From the NCBI RefSeq assembly GCF_019801605.1, contig NZ_JAHVIT010000001.1:558001-622000 (forward strand): a stretch of 64,000 nt of DNA. The letters run 5' to 3'. The notes under the pieces are model-generated. The model did no database searches, was not told the DNA's origin, and saw only the letters and a list, made by a program, of their open reading frames with translations. Shown here one piece after another: positions 36,315 through 43,730 of this stretch. Position 1 is the stretch's first letter; each line of letters opens with the position of its first letter. This DNA is from Maritimibacter alkaliphilus. Its GTDB lineage: Bacteria; Pseudomonadota; Alphaproteobacteria; Rhodobacterales; Rhodobacteraceae. Position numbers and translations under genes: made by a program.

Positions 36315-37916
36315 ATGCCCCAACCCGTCCTGATCGGCTCGACCTACTACCTGCGCGTCCATGTCCCTCGCGACGTGGCGGGCCGTGCGAAGGGCACGAC
36401 TGTATCTCTGCCCATTGGCGACCGCGTCTGCCAGCTCAAGCTCACCACACATGCGAAGACGTCACTCAGGACAAAAGACTGGCCCGAAGCGAAGAGGCGC
36501 TTCTCGCAGGCTCTGGCGGCGCTGGAGAGCCACTGGGAGGCGCTTCGACGTGGCCCCGCCGGTCTGACCCACAAGCAGGCCGCAGCCCTCGCTGGTGAGG
36601 TCGTGGCTGGCTTTCTCGACATCCTCGAAGATGAGCCGGGATCGCCTGAGCTGTGGGAGCGTGTCGCCGAGCTGGACGAGGCGGCAAGAGCTGGCCGTGG
36701 CCATCCATTGGCGGTGCCGACAGTGGAAACCAGAGCCGCCGACATAGAGAGCCGCTTCGGAGGACTGGCAGATGCCGCGCTCGCAAGGCGCGGCCTTCTC
36801 GTCGATGCAGTGTCGCGGAACAAGCTGCTACAGCGGATCGCTGTTGCCATGGAAGACGTCACGCGCGTGAACGCAGCACGGGCCAGCGGCGACTACTCGG
36901 AGAGCGGCGCGGTGGACAAATACCCCGCTTATGCTCCGAAGAAGCAGGCTCAGGTACAGCCCGTTGGTGAGGGCAAAGGAACGACCTTCGTTGAGGTGAT
37001 CGACACAGAGGTCAAGCGTCGTGCGGCAGGGCGTGACGCCAAGCCGATGTCTTCGAGCGCCGAGCGGAAATACCGGCGGGCGGCTGATGAGTTCGCTGGC
37101 TATCGCAAGAGCAAGCGCGTGGACACGGTTACGGCTCGGGAGGCCGACGAGTGGATGAGGAAGATGTTGGAGGACGGAAAGCTGTCCAACTCGACCATCG
37201 CCCAGCGCCTTCAGAACGTGAGTACAGTCGTGGAGTGGGCAAGGCGGCATGCTCTCGGAGAGCTGTTCCCGGTTCGCAACCCGCTGGACCTTGTTGAAGT
37301 CCCGCAGCGCCAAGGGATCAGGAGCGAAGACCGGACCTATCGCATGAGCGAGGCACGGGAGGTTCTTGAGGCAGCGCGACTCGAGAACAAGCCAGAGCTG
37401 AGGTGGCTGCCGTGGATGTGCGCCTATTCAGGAGCGCGTATCGAGGAGGTGGCACAGCTGACGGCGGACGACTTCTTCGAATACGAGGGGGCGTGGTTCT
37501 ACCGAATTTCCACAAAGGGCGGGAAGAGCCTCAAGAACCTGCACAGTATCCGGGTCGTGCCCGTTCACCCTGATCTCGTTCACGAGGGCCTGCTTGAGTT
37601 TGTTCATGCGGGCAGCAAACGCCCGACGCAGCGCCTGTTTCCGCCACGCTCGCAAGGGAATGTCGCTGGCTGGGTCAGGGGCAAGCTGAAGATCACGAGG
37701 CGCGAGCTGGCTCCAAGTCACGGCTGGCGGCATCTCTTCGAGGACGTCGCGCTCAGGGCCGGGATGGCGGACAGCGCGAAGACCTACATAACGGGCAGGA
37801 CCACTGGAAAATCCTCCGAGGCCTATGGGAAAAGCGATGTGATGCTTCCCGGCCTCGCCGCCGAGATGCAGAAGCTGCCTTCCTTCTTGCTGCGAGACGC
37901 CACGAGAACGAACTGA
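36315..37916 (+). CDS. int: Tyrosine recombinase (phage-type integrase) of the island
   Basis: 533 residues from the ATG at 36315; an ATG four codons earlier (36303) is also possible. The N-terminal part (TYYLRVHVPRDVAGRAKGTT) resembles the DUF6538 domain that begins many such integrases, followed by a SAM-like core-binding domain (about 225-320) and a catalytic domain. Catalytic residues: R375 in SGARIEEVAQL, the lysine region STKGGKSLKN, H469 and R472 in SHGWRH, and nucleophile Y504 in SEAYGKSD. It sits about 90 bp from the attL repeat and is oriented away from the tRNA. Its stop codon overlaps the likely start of the Bro-N gene. It would catalyse integration and excision at tRNA-Val. Confidence 0.93.
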   Translation: MPQPVLIGSTYYLRVHVPRDVAGRAKGTTVSLPIGDRVCQLKLTTHAKTSLRTKDWPEAKRRFSQALAALESHWEALRRGPAGLTHKQAAALAGEVVAGFLDILEDEPGSPELWERVAELDEAARAGRGHPLAVPTVETRAADIESRFGGLADAALARRGLLVDAVSRNKLLQRIAVAMEDVTRVNAARASGDYSESGAVDKYPAYAPKKQAQVQPVGEGKGTTFVEVIDTEVKRRAAGRDAKPMSSSAERKYRRAADEFAGYRKSKRVDTVTAREADEWMRKMLEDGKLSNSTIAQRLQNVSTVVEWARRHALGELFPVRNPLDLVEVPQRQGIRSEDRTYRMSEAREVLEAARLENKPELRWLPWMCAYSGARIEEVAQLTADDFFEYEGAWFYRISTKGGKSLKNLHSIRVVPVHPDLVHEGLLEFVHAGSKRPTQRLFPPRSQGNVAGWVRGKLKITRRELAPSHGWRHLFEDVALRAGMADSAKTYITGRTTGKSSEAYGKSDVMLPGLAAEMQKLPSFLLRDATRTN

Positions 37917-38407
37917 CCCTCTTCGACTTCAACGGCAACAACATCCGCGTCATCGACATGGGCGGTGAGCCGTGGTTCCCGGCCAAGGACGTGTGCGATG
38001 CACTCGGCATCAAGAACCCACGCGCTGCGGTCGAGCCTCTCAACGAGGGGCAAGCCCAGCACATCCTCAAGTCAGTCGTCTCTAGCGTCGGAAATTCCGA
38101 CATTAGCTGGCCGAACCGGGGCATGGCCTGCGTCAGCAAGAAGGGCCTCTACAAGCTGCTCTTCTGGAGCCGCAAGCCTGCTGCCCTCGACTTCCAAGAC
38201 TGGGTCACTGACGTGGTCCTGCCCGCCATTGAGAAGGACGGCATGTACGTCCGCGACGAGGAGAAGGTCGAGACCGAGGAAGACCTCATGGCGATGTCCC
38301 TCCGCGTGATGGAGGGGCGGCATAACACAGACGAAAACTGGCATCGGGTGAGGCATCAGGTTCCACCATTAGGAGGCCGACCGCCATTTGGTGGAGCTGT
38401 GATCTGA
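37913..38407 (+). CDS. Bro-N (antirepressor-type) domain protein with probable CTG start
   Basis: 164 residues if begun at CTG 37913; 149 from the first ATG (37958). The Bro-N fold needs the earlier part: LTLFDFNGNNIRVIDMGGE precedes PWFPAKDVCDALGIKNPRAA, and family members start with this strand. No ATG, GTG or TTG occurs in frame between the integrase's conserved C-terminus and 37958, but CTG at 37913 overlaps the integrase stop as CTGA. Further conserved parts are VSKKGLYKLLFWSRKP and DFQDWVTDVVLPAIEKDG. Bro-N proteins are DNA-binding phage antirepressors or regulators. The C-terminal 40 residues lack an additional KilA or ANT domain. Its TGA overlaps the next ATG (TGATG). Start choice is tentative. 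Confidence 0.7.
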   Translation: MTLFDFNGNNIRVIDMGGEPWFPAKDVCDALGIKNPRAAVEPLNEGQAQHILKSVVSSVGNSDISWPNRGMACVSKKGLYKLLFWSRKPAALDFQDWVTDVVLPAIEKDGMYVRDEEKVETEEDLMAMSLRVMEGRHNTDENWHRVRHQVPPLGGRPPFGGAVI

Positions 38408-38595
38408 TGGGGTCGCTGAAGCCCGCCTTTGGTGCGGCTCCTGTTGGTCCGAGGGCATCCGGGGTCACTGCTGCAATGGCGGGGCCTCGGGTGTCGCTGG
38501 AGCCTGCCAGAGTGTCCAGCCTCAGGGTGGCCAGACTGGACAAGGCCAGACGGAGGACCAGCACACCAAAAGCCACACTGGACCAGCACACATGA
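38407..38595 (+). CDS. Small 62-residue ORF of unknown function in the island operon
   Basis: The ATG overlaps the Bro-N stop (TGATG at 38405-38409) and its own stop overlaps the ParB-like start (ATGA at 38592-38595), an arrangement typical of real, translationally coupled genes. The protein is basic and rich in Ala, Pro and Arg (MGSLKPAFGAAPVGPRASGV) and resembles nothing I know. It may simply serve to couple translation. Overlap is the main evidence. Confidence 0.35.
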   Translation: MGSLKPAFGAAPVGPRASGVTAAMAGPRVSLEPARVSSLRVARLDKARRRTSTPKATLDQHT

Positions 38596-39380
38596 CCAAA
38601 GAAATACAAGGGCTTACCCGCGTCAGAACGCAATGGGTGAAGCTGACAGAGACCCACACACGACCGGATGACTTCCAGCACCGCGCAGCGGTCTGCAACG
38701 AGTACCATGCCGACGAGCTGGCAAGGGCACTCAAGAGCAAGCAGGAGCTTCCGCCGGTCGCTGTCTGGAGAGACCCAGAGACCCGCAAGTTGATCATCAT
38801 CGACGGGCATCATCGGCTCGAGGCACACACCAGAGCGGGCAGGCAAAAGATCCGCGTTGCCATCCACGAGGGGCCAGAGCGAGACGCGGTGCTGTACGCC
38901 CTCAAAGCCAACAGCGAGACGAAGCTGCCAATGGCTGCATGGGAACGAAGCGACGCAGCATGGCGACTCGTCTGCAAAACCGAGAGCGGAGAGGACGACG
39001 GCCTCAGCGTCTACAGCAAAGCCGAACTGGTGAAGAACTCGCAGGTGTCGAACGGCACCATTGGGACGATGCGCAGCACACGGAAAAAGCTGCTGGAAGC
39101 GGGTCAAGACCTGCCCAGAACATGGGAGGCCGCGCAGATGCTGCTGAGGCGCGAGGCCGCAGACAAACTCACAGACGAGGACTTCGACGAGATGACCAAG
39201 GCGCGGGCAGAGAAGCTGTACGAGAAGTTCGGCAAGGAGATCGGACGTGAGGCAGACATCAACATCGACGCCGTGGAGATGGCGCTCTCGTGGTGCTTGG
39301 GTTCGAAGCGAGAACACATGGTCGACGCTTGGCGCACTGACTTCCCGGACCTCGATGAGGGCGAGGAGGCGCCGTTTTGA
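38592..39380 (+). CDS. ParB/Sulfiredoxin-fold DNA-binding protein
   Basis: 262 residues. The N-terminal ParB-like nuclease/CTPase fold is recognised by ELPPVAVWRDPETRKLIIID, GHHRLEAHTRAGRQKIRVAI (the GHHRLEA box). A helix-turn-helix-like segment follows: YSKAELVKNSQVSNGTIGTM, and the C-terminal third is helical and charged. There is no ParA gene in the island, so plasmid-type partition is unlikely; phage-encoded ParB-like proteins often act as transcription regulators. It overlaps the small ORF upstream (ATGA) and the zinc-knuckle gene downstream (TTGA). Confidence 0.78.
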   Translation: MTKEIQGLTRVRTQWVKLTETHTRPDDFQHRAAVCNEYHADELARALKSKQELPPVAVWRDPETRKLIIIDGHHRLEAHTRAGRQKIRVAIHEGPERDAVLYALKANSETKLPMAAWERSDAAWRLVCKTESGEDDGLSVYSKAELVKNSQVSNGTIGTMRSTRKKLLEAGQDLPRTWEAAQMLLRREAADKLTDEDFDEMTKARAEKLYEKFGKEIGREADINIDAVEMALSWCLGSKREHMVDAWRTDFPDLDEGEEAPF

Positions 39381-39862
39381 GCATGGCAACCACAGCACTG
39401 ACACCCGCTCGAACCTACGAGATCAACCTGCAAGGCTACTGCACCCAAGCTGAGGCACGAACCGTGGCCTGTCCTTACTGCAAGGCTGAGGCTGGAGAGC
39501 CGTGTACAGGCGTCCGAGGCCGCAGAAAGCCGCGCAAGCAATGTCACATGATCCGGCACGGGGTGAGGTTCGGAGATACACGCACAAGGCCGCTGAGGTT
39601 TCCACTCGGGACGACGCAGGAGGAAGCCTTCAAGGTGGCCTGCCCGGAATGTGGCGCGGAGGAGGGCCAGCCTTGCCGAAACAAGCGGAAGGGAACCCCG
39701 ATCACCAAGATTGACCACGAGCGGTACGCGGCGAGGCTCAAGGCATCGAGGCAAGCGTACCTGGGCAAACCACGCTACGGGCGGCAGCCGCCTTTAACTC
39801 GGGCTGATCCCGCTATGCCCTTGGATGAGACCTCACCCGGCAGCGTAGGCGGGCGGAAGTAG
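39377..39862 (+). CDS. Protein with two CPxC...GxPC zinc-knuckle motifs
   Basis: 161 residues with a TTG start at 39377 that overlaps the ParB-like stop (TTGA) and lies 7 bp after gaggagg; the ATG at 39383 is 13 bp from that site and less likely. Two similar units are seen: ACPYCKAEAGEPCTGVRGRR...CHMIRH and ACPECGAEEGQPC...IDHERYAARL. Each resembles the short phage zinc-finger type CPxCxAxxGxPC...H, predicted to bind one zinc. Such proteins often bind nucleic acid. The C-terminus is basic and proline-rich. It is the last gene of the integrase operon. Confidence 0.7.
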   Translation: MSMATTALTPARTYEINLQGYCTQAEARTVACPYCKAEAGEPCTGVRGRRKPRKQCHMIRHGVRFGDTRTRPLRFPLGTTQEEAFKVACPECGAEEGQPCRNKRKGTPITKIDHERYAARLKASRQAYLGKPRYGRQPPLTRADPAMPLDETSPGSVGGRK

Positions 39863-40002
39863 GCCGATGGGACCCAAGACCTTTTTAGGGGCAAATATCT
39901 GAGCCCCTTATCAAGAGAGCGGCGGGAACGTCTTCCCCCATCGACATCCTATACGGCAGGGGGTGGGGCCATTGTCCGCTCCAGCCCTGCCTCTGCTCTC
40001 CC

Positions 40003-40218
40003 TCAGCCTGCGCTACCGCTGCGCTGGCGCTGCCATGCCCTGTTACTGCGACGGATGGTGGAGGCCGGGGTGAAGTAGGCCTGCCAACGCCCAGCGCCAA
40101 GCGTGTATTCAGAGCCGTGCTGCTCCCTGTCACGGAGGACGAAAGGAGGTCGGGACGAGGGAAGCGTAGCGGAGTGCGAGACGTGGAGGGCGCCGACGAA
40201 CGGGATAGCGAGATACAT
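40003..40218 (-). CDS. Possible 71-residue leftward protein of unknown function
   Basis: ATG at 40218 is preceded by CAGGAACTACC, giving an AGGA sequence 7 bp upstream. The protein opens MYLAIPFVGALHVSHSATLP and then becomes hydrophilic and basic. It resembles no family I know and its composition is only weakly protein-like, so it may be a chance frame. It is divergent from the resolvase. Confidence 0.25.
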   Translation of the reverse strand: MYLAIPFVGALHVSHSATLPSSRPPFVLRDREQHGSEYTLGAGRWQAYFTPASTIRRSNRAWQRQRSGSAG

Positions 40219-40355
40219 GGTAGTTCCTGTGTTGCTCAGTCATGCGCAACCGTGGCACAGCTATGCATCAACGCATTGGTGCCGTTGCCTTTATTCGTAT
40301 CGGAGGCAGAGAGAAAGGTCCAGTGCCAGCCATCGCGTCCGCAAGGGTATGCCTG

Positions 40356-40449
40356 AACGGACATCGGAGGCGACGTGTTGAGGCGTGTCCGAAAGGGTTG
40401 ACTTACATCAACGGACATACCACTTAACGGACATGACTCTTACGGACAC
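40356..40449. repeat. AACGGACAT repeats upstream of the resolvase gene
   Basis: aacggacat occurs at 40356-40364, 40410-40418 and 40426-40434, a near copy acggacac at 40442-40449, and the inverted form tgtccg at 40386-40391. The last three direct copies are spaced by 15-16 bp, one and a half helical turns. They lie directly before the resolvase ribosome-binding site. They may be the resolvase's binding (res) sites or an operator for autoregulation. Confidence 0.65.
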
Positions 40450-40462
40450 TACCGGAGGCACC

Positions 40463-41101
40463 ATGTCCCAGACGATCCTCTACGCCCGCGTCAGCACGAC
40501 CGACCAGAACTTGGAACATCAGAAGGCGCAGGCGGTGGCCGCTGGCTTCCATCTCGATGAGGTCATTGCTGACCATGGCGTGTCGGGCGTGAGCACGAAG
40601 CTGGCTGAACGCCCGGAGGGTAAGCGCCTCTACGACAAGCTGCGGCGTGGTGATGTCCTCATTGTCCGCTGGGTAGACCGGCTCGGCAGGAACTACCAAG
40701 ATGTGACGGACGCCATCCGGGACTTCATGCGGCGAGGTGTGGTCATTCGCACGGTCATCAACAACATGACCTTCGACGGGGCGACGACAGATCCTATGCA
40801 GGAGGCTGTAAGAGACGCCCTGATAGCCTTCATGGCTGCGACAGCTCAGGCACAGGCAGAGGCGACCAAAGAGGCCCAGAAGGCCGGTATTGAGGCGAAC
40901 AAGGGCGATCCGAGGAAGTACCGTGGCAAGAAGCCGAGCTATGACCGGGAAACGCTAGAGCAGGTTCAGTCCATGTTGGGTGAGGGAGCCGGTACTTCGG
41001 CAGTCTCTAAGGCTACCGGACTAACCCGTCAGACCGTATTGCGGATTAAGGCCGATCCCGCTGCTGCACGAGCGGCGCTAGCACGCTGGGCGGAGCGATA
41101 G
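40463..41101 (+). CDS. Serine recombinase (resolvase/invertase family)
   Basis: 212 residues from the ATG at 40463, fixed by ggagg at 40454-40458; open frame further upstream runs through the repeats and is not homologous. The catalytic domain begins ILYARVSTTDQNLEHQKAQA with nucleophile S11, and continues with LYDKLRRGDVLIVRWVDRLG and ATAQAQAEATKEAQKAGIEA. A C-terminal helix-turn-helix (about 165-195: AGTSAVSKATGLTRQTVLRI) binds DNA. Such enzymes resolve dimers or invert segments. With a tyrosine integrase already present, it may act on the repeats just upstream or on another site of the island. Confidence 0.92.
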   Translation: MSQTILYARVSTTDQNLEHQKAQAVAAGFHLDEVIADHGVSGVSTKLAERPEGKRLYDKLRRGDVLIVRWVDRLGRNYQDVTDAIRDFMRRGVVIRTVINNMTFDGATTDPMQEAVRDALIAFMAATAQAQAEATKEAQKAGIEANKGDPRKYRGKKPSYDRETLEQVQSMLGEGAGTSAVSKATGLTRQTVLRIKADPAAARAALARWAER

Positions 41102-41289
41102 CCAACTAGCTGCTTGCTCGTTGATCACGGGTTAAGTGAGGCGCAGGGCAGCAGGGGTAACTAGATCTCCATCAGACGGGCAGGTCTTTTGATTTGTTAA
41201 TGCCGGTTTTCGGATGCTTCTTCTAGCAGCGAGCAATATACTGCGCCACAAATACTGGTAAATACGGCACTTGCGGGGTTTGAGCCTAT

Positions 41290-42204
41290 ATGTTTCACCG
41301 AGCAGTTTTCGACGTGAACGAGAAAAAAGCGAGCGACGCACGAATTCGAAGCTGTATACGCTTTATCGCAGATAGCTACACATACGCTCACTTTTACCTC
41401 CAGTCGGACTGGGTCAAATTTCAGGCGTTAGAAGCGGCTGGTTTTGATCCGAGGTCGCTTGGTTCTGAGGCGGTGAAATACTTTGAGGAACGGGACCTTT
41501 TCCCAGACTTGGAAAGAGTGGCCTCAGACGCGCCCTCACTAATGTACATCAACGATGGCGCTTTGATCGATGGCGACCCTTACAATGGCGCTTGGCTACA
41601 TGAGAGTCAGTTTGGTTACCCAAAGCGCGAGCTTGTACTATCGTCATCTCCTGACGTCCATAAGGCACACCTAAGAGATAGCGGGTTAAACGCTCAGACT
41701 GCCATCCTGTGCCTCGCGGCATGCGGTCTAGATGTGATGTTGCCAAATGTCTCGTTTTCTGAGTTCTCGGATGACGAGGTCGAGAGGTTGAAGGAGGATT
41801 TCGTTGATGAGCGGGTTCAATATCTAGATCTCGCTTCGAGTATCGCCGAGCAAGCCTTCGAGCGCCTTCAAGCAAAAGACTACTCTGAAGTCATGCGCTG
41901 GGCAGAAAGCGAGGTCGCTTTCAAGCTCGTACCGCAAGCGCGAAAAATTGAGCAAGCTATTGGCTCCGCATCAGCTCAGCGGCTCCGGAAGGCAGGCTAT
42001 TCCTTCTGGAGGGACGGCACCCCGGCAATTGGTAGCGCATGGCTTATGGACGGAGCGATTGCGGGCGGCATTGCAGCTGGAAGCGAGCTACTGCGAGCAG
42101 TCGTGACGATGATCGATGGCGCGAGGGAGGAGCGATCTATGCCGGAGGTCGCCTATGCTATCAAAATCAGCAAGGCGGAACGGCAGAGATCGCTTGATCG
42201 CTGA
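41290..42204 (+). CDS. Island cargo protein of unknown function
   Basis: 304 residues. I recognise no family. Codon usage and base composition are clearly AT-richer than the chromosome, a sign of transfer. The N-terminal part is mostly helical and aromatic-rich (RSCIRFIADSYTYAHFYLQS), the middle has a hydrophobic ILCLAACGLDVMLP segment followed by an acidic stretch (SFSEFSDDEVERLKEDFVDE), and the C-terminus contains GAIAGGIAAGSELLRAVVTM, a Gly/Ala-rich segment that might insert in membrane. No weak catalytic signature could be assigned. The gene has its own 190-bp upstream region and ends about 90 bp before attR, the typical position of accessory cargo such as defence genes. That role is only a suggestion. 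Confidence 0.72.
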   Translation: MFHRAVFDVNEKKASDARIRSCIRFIADSYTYAHFYLQSDWVKFQALEAAGFDPRSLGSEAVKYFEERDLFPDLERVASDAPSLMYINDGALIDGDPYNGAWLHESQFGYPKRELVLSSSPDVHKAHLRDSGLNAQTAILCLAACGLDVMLPNVSFSEFSDDEVERLKEDFVDERVQYLDLASSIAEQAFERLQAKDYSEVMRWAESEVAFKLVPQARKIEQAIGSASAQRLRKAGYSFWRDGTPAIGSAWLMDGAIAGGIAAGSELLRAVVTMIDGAREERSMPEVAYAIKISKAERQRSLDR

Positions 42205-42290
42205 TTAGGATTGGTACATATGTCGAGGACAGAGGTGACCAATGCGCTCTTGGATTATCGCTGTAAAACAGTGATTTAATGGGGGATATG

Positions 42291-42319
42291 GGGAGTTCGA
42301 GTCTCTCATCACCCACCAT
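42291..42319. repeat. attR: 29-bp direct repeat, right copy
   Basis: Identical to the 3' end of tRNA-Val at 36195-36223. Here it is not part of a tRNA: the preceding bases do not form D- or anticodon arms. It marks the right end of the island. Confidence 0.9.
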
Positions 42320-42432
42320 CCCCCCGTCCTATCCGACGCCTGGTCGACCGCAGGCCACTGTCGACAGCAGACCACTGTCGCGTCCTACTGCGGGCGCTAC
42401 GCCGGAAACCTCCTTTCCCGGCGCCGTGTCGC

Positions 42433-42603
42433 TCAGGTGTCGCTCTTCTTGTTCTTCTCCGCCGCGGCTTTCATCCGTGCGAGAAGTTCCGCCTTCGCGG
42501 GCTGCTGACCGTAGGGATTCCGGTCCGTGCCCTTCTCGTTGTGTTCGCGGTGCCGCGGCTGGTTCTTGCCCAGCCGGGGTGCGCCTGATTTCCCGTAGTC
42601 CAT
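42433..42603 (-). CDS. Small basic 56-residue protein
   Basis: Too short for most gene finders. ATG at 42603 with AAAGG about 10 bp upstream; translation MDYGKSGAPRLGKNQPRHRE and onwards to KAELLARMKAAAEKNKKSDT. It is very hydrophilic, starting with Gly/Pro/His-rich basic sequence and ending in a charged helix. The residue pattern and codon use look genuine (GC-rich third positions), and I believe similar short proteins occur in other Rhodobacterales, though I cannot check. It lies just outside the right end of the island, so it belongs to the chromosome. Function unknown. Confidence 0.6.
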   Translation of the reverse strand: MDYGKSGAPRLGKNQPRHREHNEKGTDRNPYGQQPAKAELLARMKAAAEKNKKSDT

Positions 42604-42831
42604 TCGCCCAGACCTTTCGTGGTTGCTGTTCTGTCATGCCCGAAGTGATGGTCCCGCCACAAGGGCGGACATGCGCGGGGATCGGCGGTGGGGCGGAGCG
42701 CCCGCTGCCGGGCCGCTGCCGGCGTCGTGCGGGGCCGGGGACGTGCCGGGCTGGGGCAGAGACGCGCTCATTCTTGCCTGGCAAGTGGGGGCGGGTCGCT
42801 GCCGCCACCCGGTACCGGGAGGCCGCGGCCC

Positions 42832-43629
42832 TCAGCCGGCCAGCGGCCGGTCGAGGATGAAGGAGAGCTGTGCCGTCACCTGACCCTCTCCCATCGCCGT
42901 GCCGTCCACCACCGCCGTTCCGAGGGCGGCGGCGCGGCGGGTCAGTACCGTCTGGCCGACGGGGCCGACGATGTCGCAGACAAAGGCGGCGGCCCGCAAC
43001 TCCGCATCGGTGAAGGGCAGGGCGTCGTCGTCCTTCAGCCCCAGCGTGGTGGCGTTGACCTGCACCTCGGCCGCACTGCCGGGGGCCAGCAGGGCGACCT
43101 GCGGCCAGTGGGTGACCAGCAACTCCGTCACCGCATCGAGCCGCGCGGGATCGCTCTCCTCCAGCACCAGCGCCGTGACGCCCGCCTCGCAGAAGGCATC
43201 CGCGATGGCCAGGCCCGCGCCGCCACCGGCGCCCACGATCCGCACGCTGCGGCCCGCAAGGTCATGGCCCGCCGCGGTGATCGCCGCGCAGAGGGCGAGC
43301 CCGTCGGTGGCATCGCCCGCCAGATGGCCATCGGCCCCGCGGCGCACCGTGTTCAGCGCGCCCAGCCGTTCGGCCCGGTCGGTGCGGCTGTCGACCTCTT
43401 CGAAGGCGGGCTGCTTGTGCGGGAAGGTGATCGAACAGCCCAGCATCGTCTCGGAGGTCCGCAGCAGCGTCCAGAAGGCGGGCAGTGCCTCGGGCGTCAC
43501 ATCGAGGGCCGTCATCACGGCGTCGACTCGCTCCTTCGCCAGCCGGTCATTGATCGCGGGCGGCGAGACGACCTTCCATGCCGGGTGCCCGATGATCGGG
43601 ATGTATTTCGTTTTTCCAGTAACTTGCAT
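42832..43629 (-). CDS. Shikimate dehydrogenase-like (AroE family) oxidoreductase
   Basis: 265 residues from the ATG at 43629, fixed by GGGGAGGAA upstream; the open frame to 43752 lacks support. The family signature appears as YIPIIGHPAWKVVSPPAIND (AroE has LIGxPxxHSxSPxxHN), CSITFPHKQPAF (substrate-binding lysine in the TxPHK-type motif), LGALNTVRR, GDATDG and the NADP loop GAGGGAGLAIAD. The catalytic Lys and Asp are therefore present. The substrate may not be shikimate: the His/Ser of the first motif is replaced by AWKVVSP, as in quinate/shikimate dehydrogenase-like paralogues linked to catabolic clusters. It is divergent from the GntR regulator and the ABC transporter genes, so probably acts in that pathway. 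Confidence 0.85.
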   Translation of the reverse strand: MQVTGKTKYIPIIGHPAWKVVSPPAINDRLAKERVDAVMTALDVTPEALPAFWTLLRTSETMLGCSITFPHKQPAFEEVDSRTDRAERLGALNTVRRGADGHLAGDATDGLALCAAITAAGHDLAGRSVRIVGAGGGAGLAIADAFCEAGVTALVLEESDPARLDAVTELLVTHWPQVALLAPGSAAEVQVNATTLGLKDDDALPFTDAELRAAAFVCDIVGPVGQTVLTRRAAALGTAVVDGTAMGEGQVTAQLSFILDRPLAG

Positions 43630-43688
43630 GGCGTTCCTCCCCTTTGCTGCAGGGCAGCGTATTTCCCCGGTTGACAGGATTGTGTCGC

Positions 43689-43710
43689 ATGTTCCAAAAA
43701 TATCCAACAT
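43689..43710. promoter_or_regulatory. Candidate GntR operator in the AroE-like/GntR divergent region
   Basis: atgtt and aacat arms separated by 12 AT-rich bases, in the short intergenic region between two divergent genes. Location fits autoregulation and control of the AroE-like gene by the adjacent GntR protein. It also argues for the later ATG (43731) as the regulator's start. Confidence 0.3.
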
Positions 43711-43730
43711 TTTCAAGAACCGGGTATGAA

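Larger units (their letters stand above)
39863..40462. other. 600-bp mostly non-coding region of the island
   Basis: Contains a 6-bp hairpin (aggggc 39887-39892, gcccct 39903-39908), a possible small leftward gene (40003-40218), and the AACGGACAT repeats before the resolvase. No other supported gene. This could be a control or replication region. Confidence 0.4.

Noticed and set aside
42291-42319. Second tRNA-Val gene
   Set aside because: Only the 3' 29 bases are present; the D- and anticodon arms are missing. It is the right attachment repeat.
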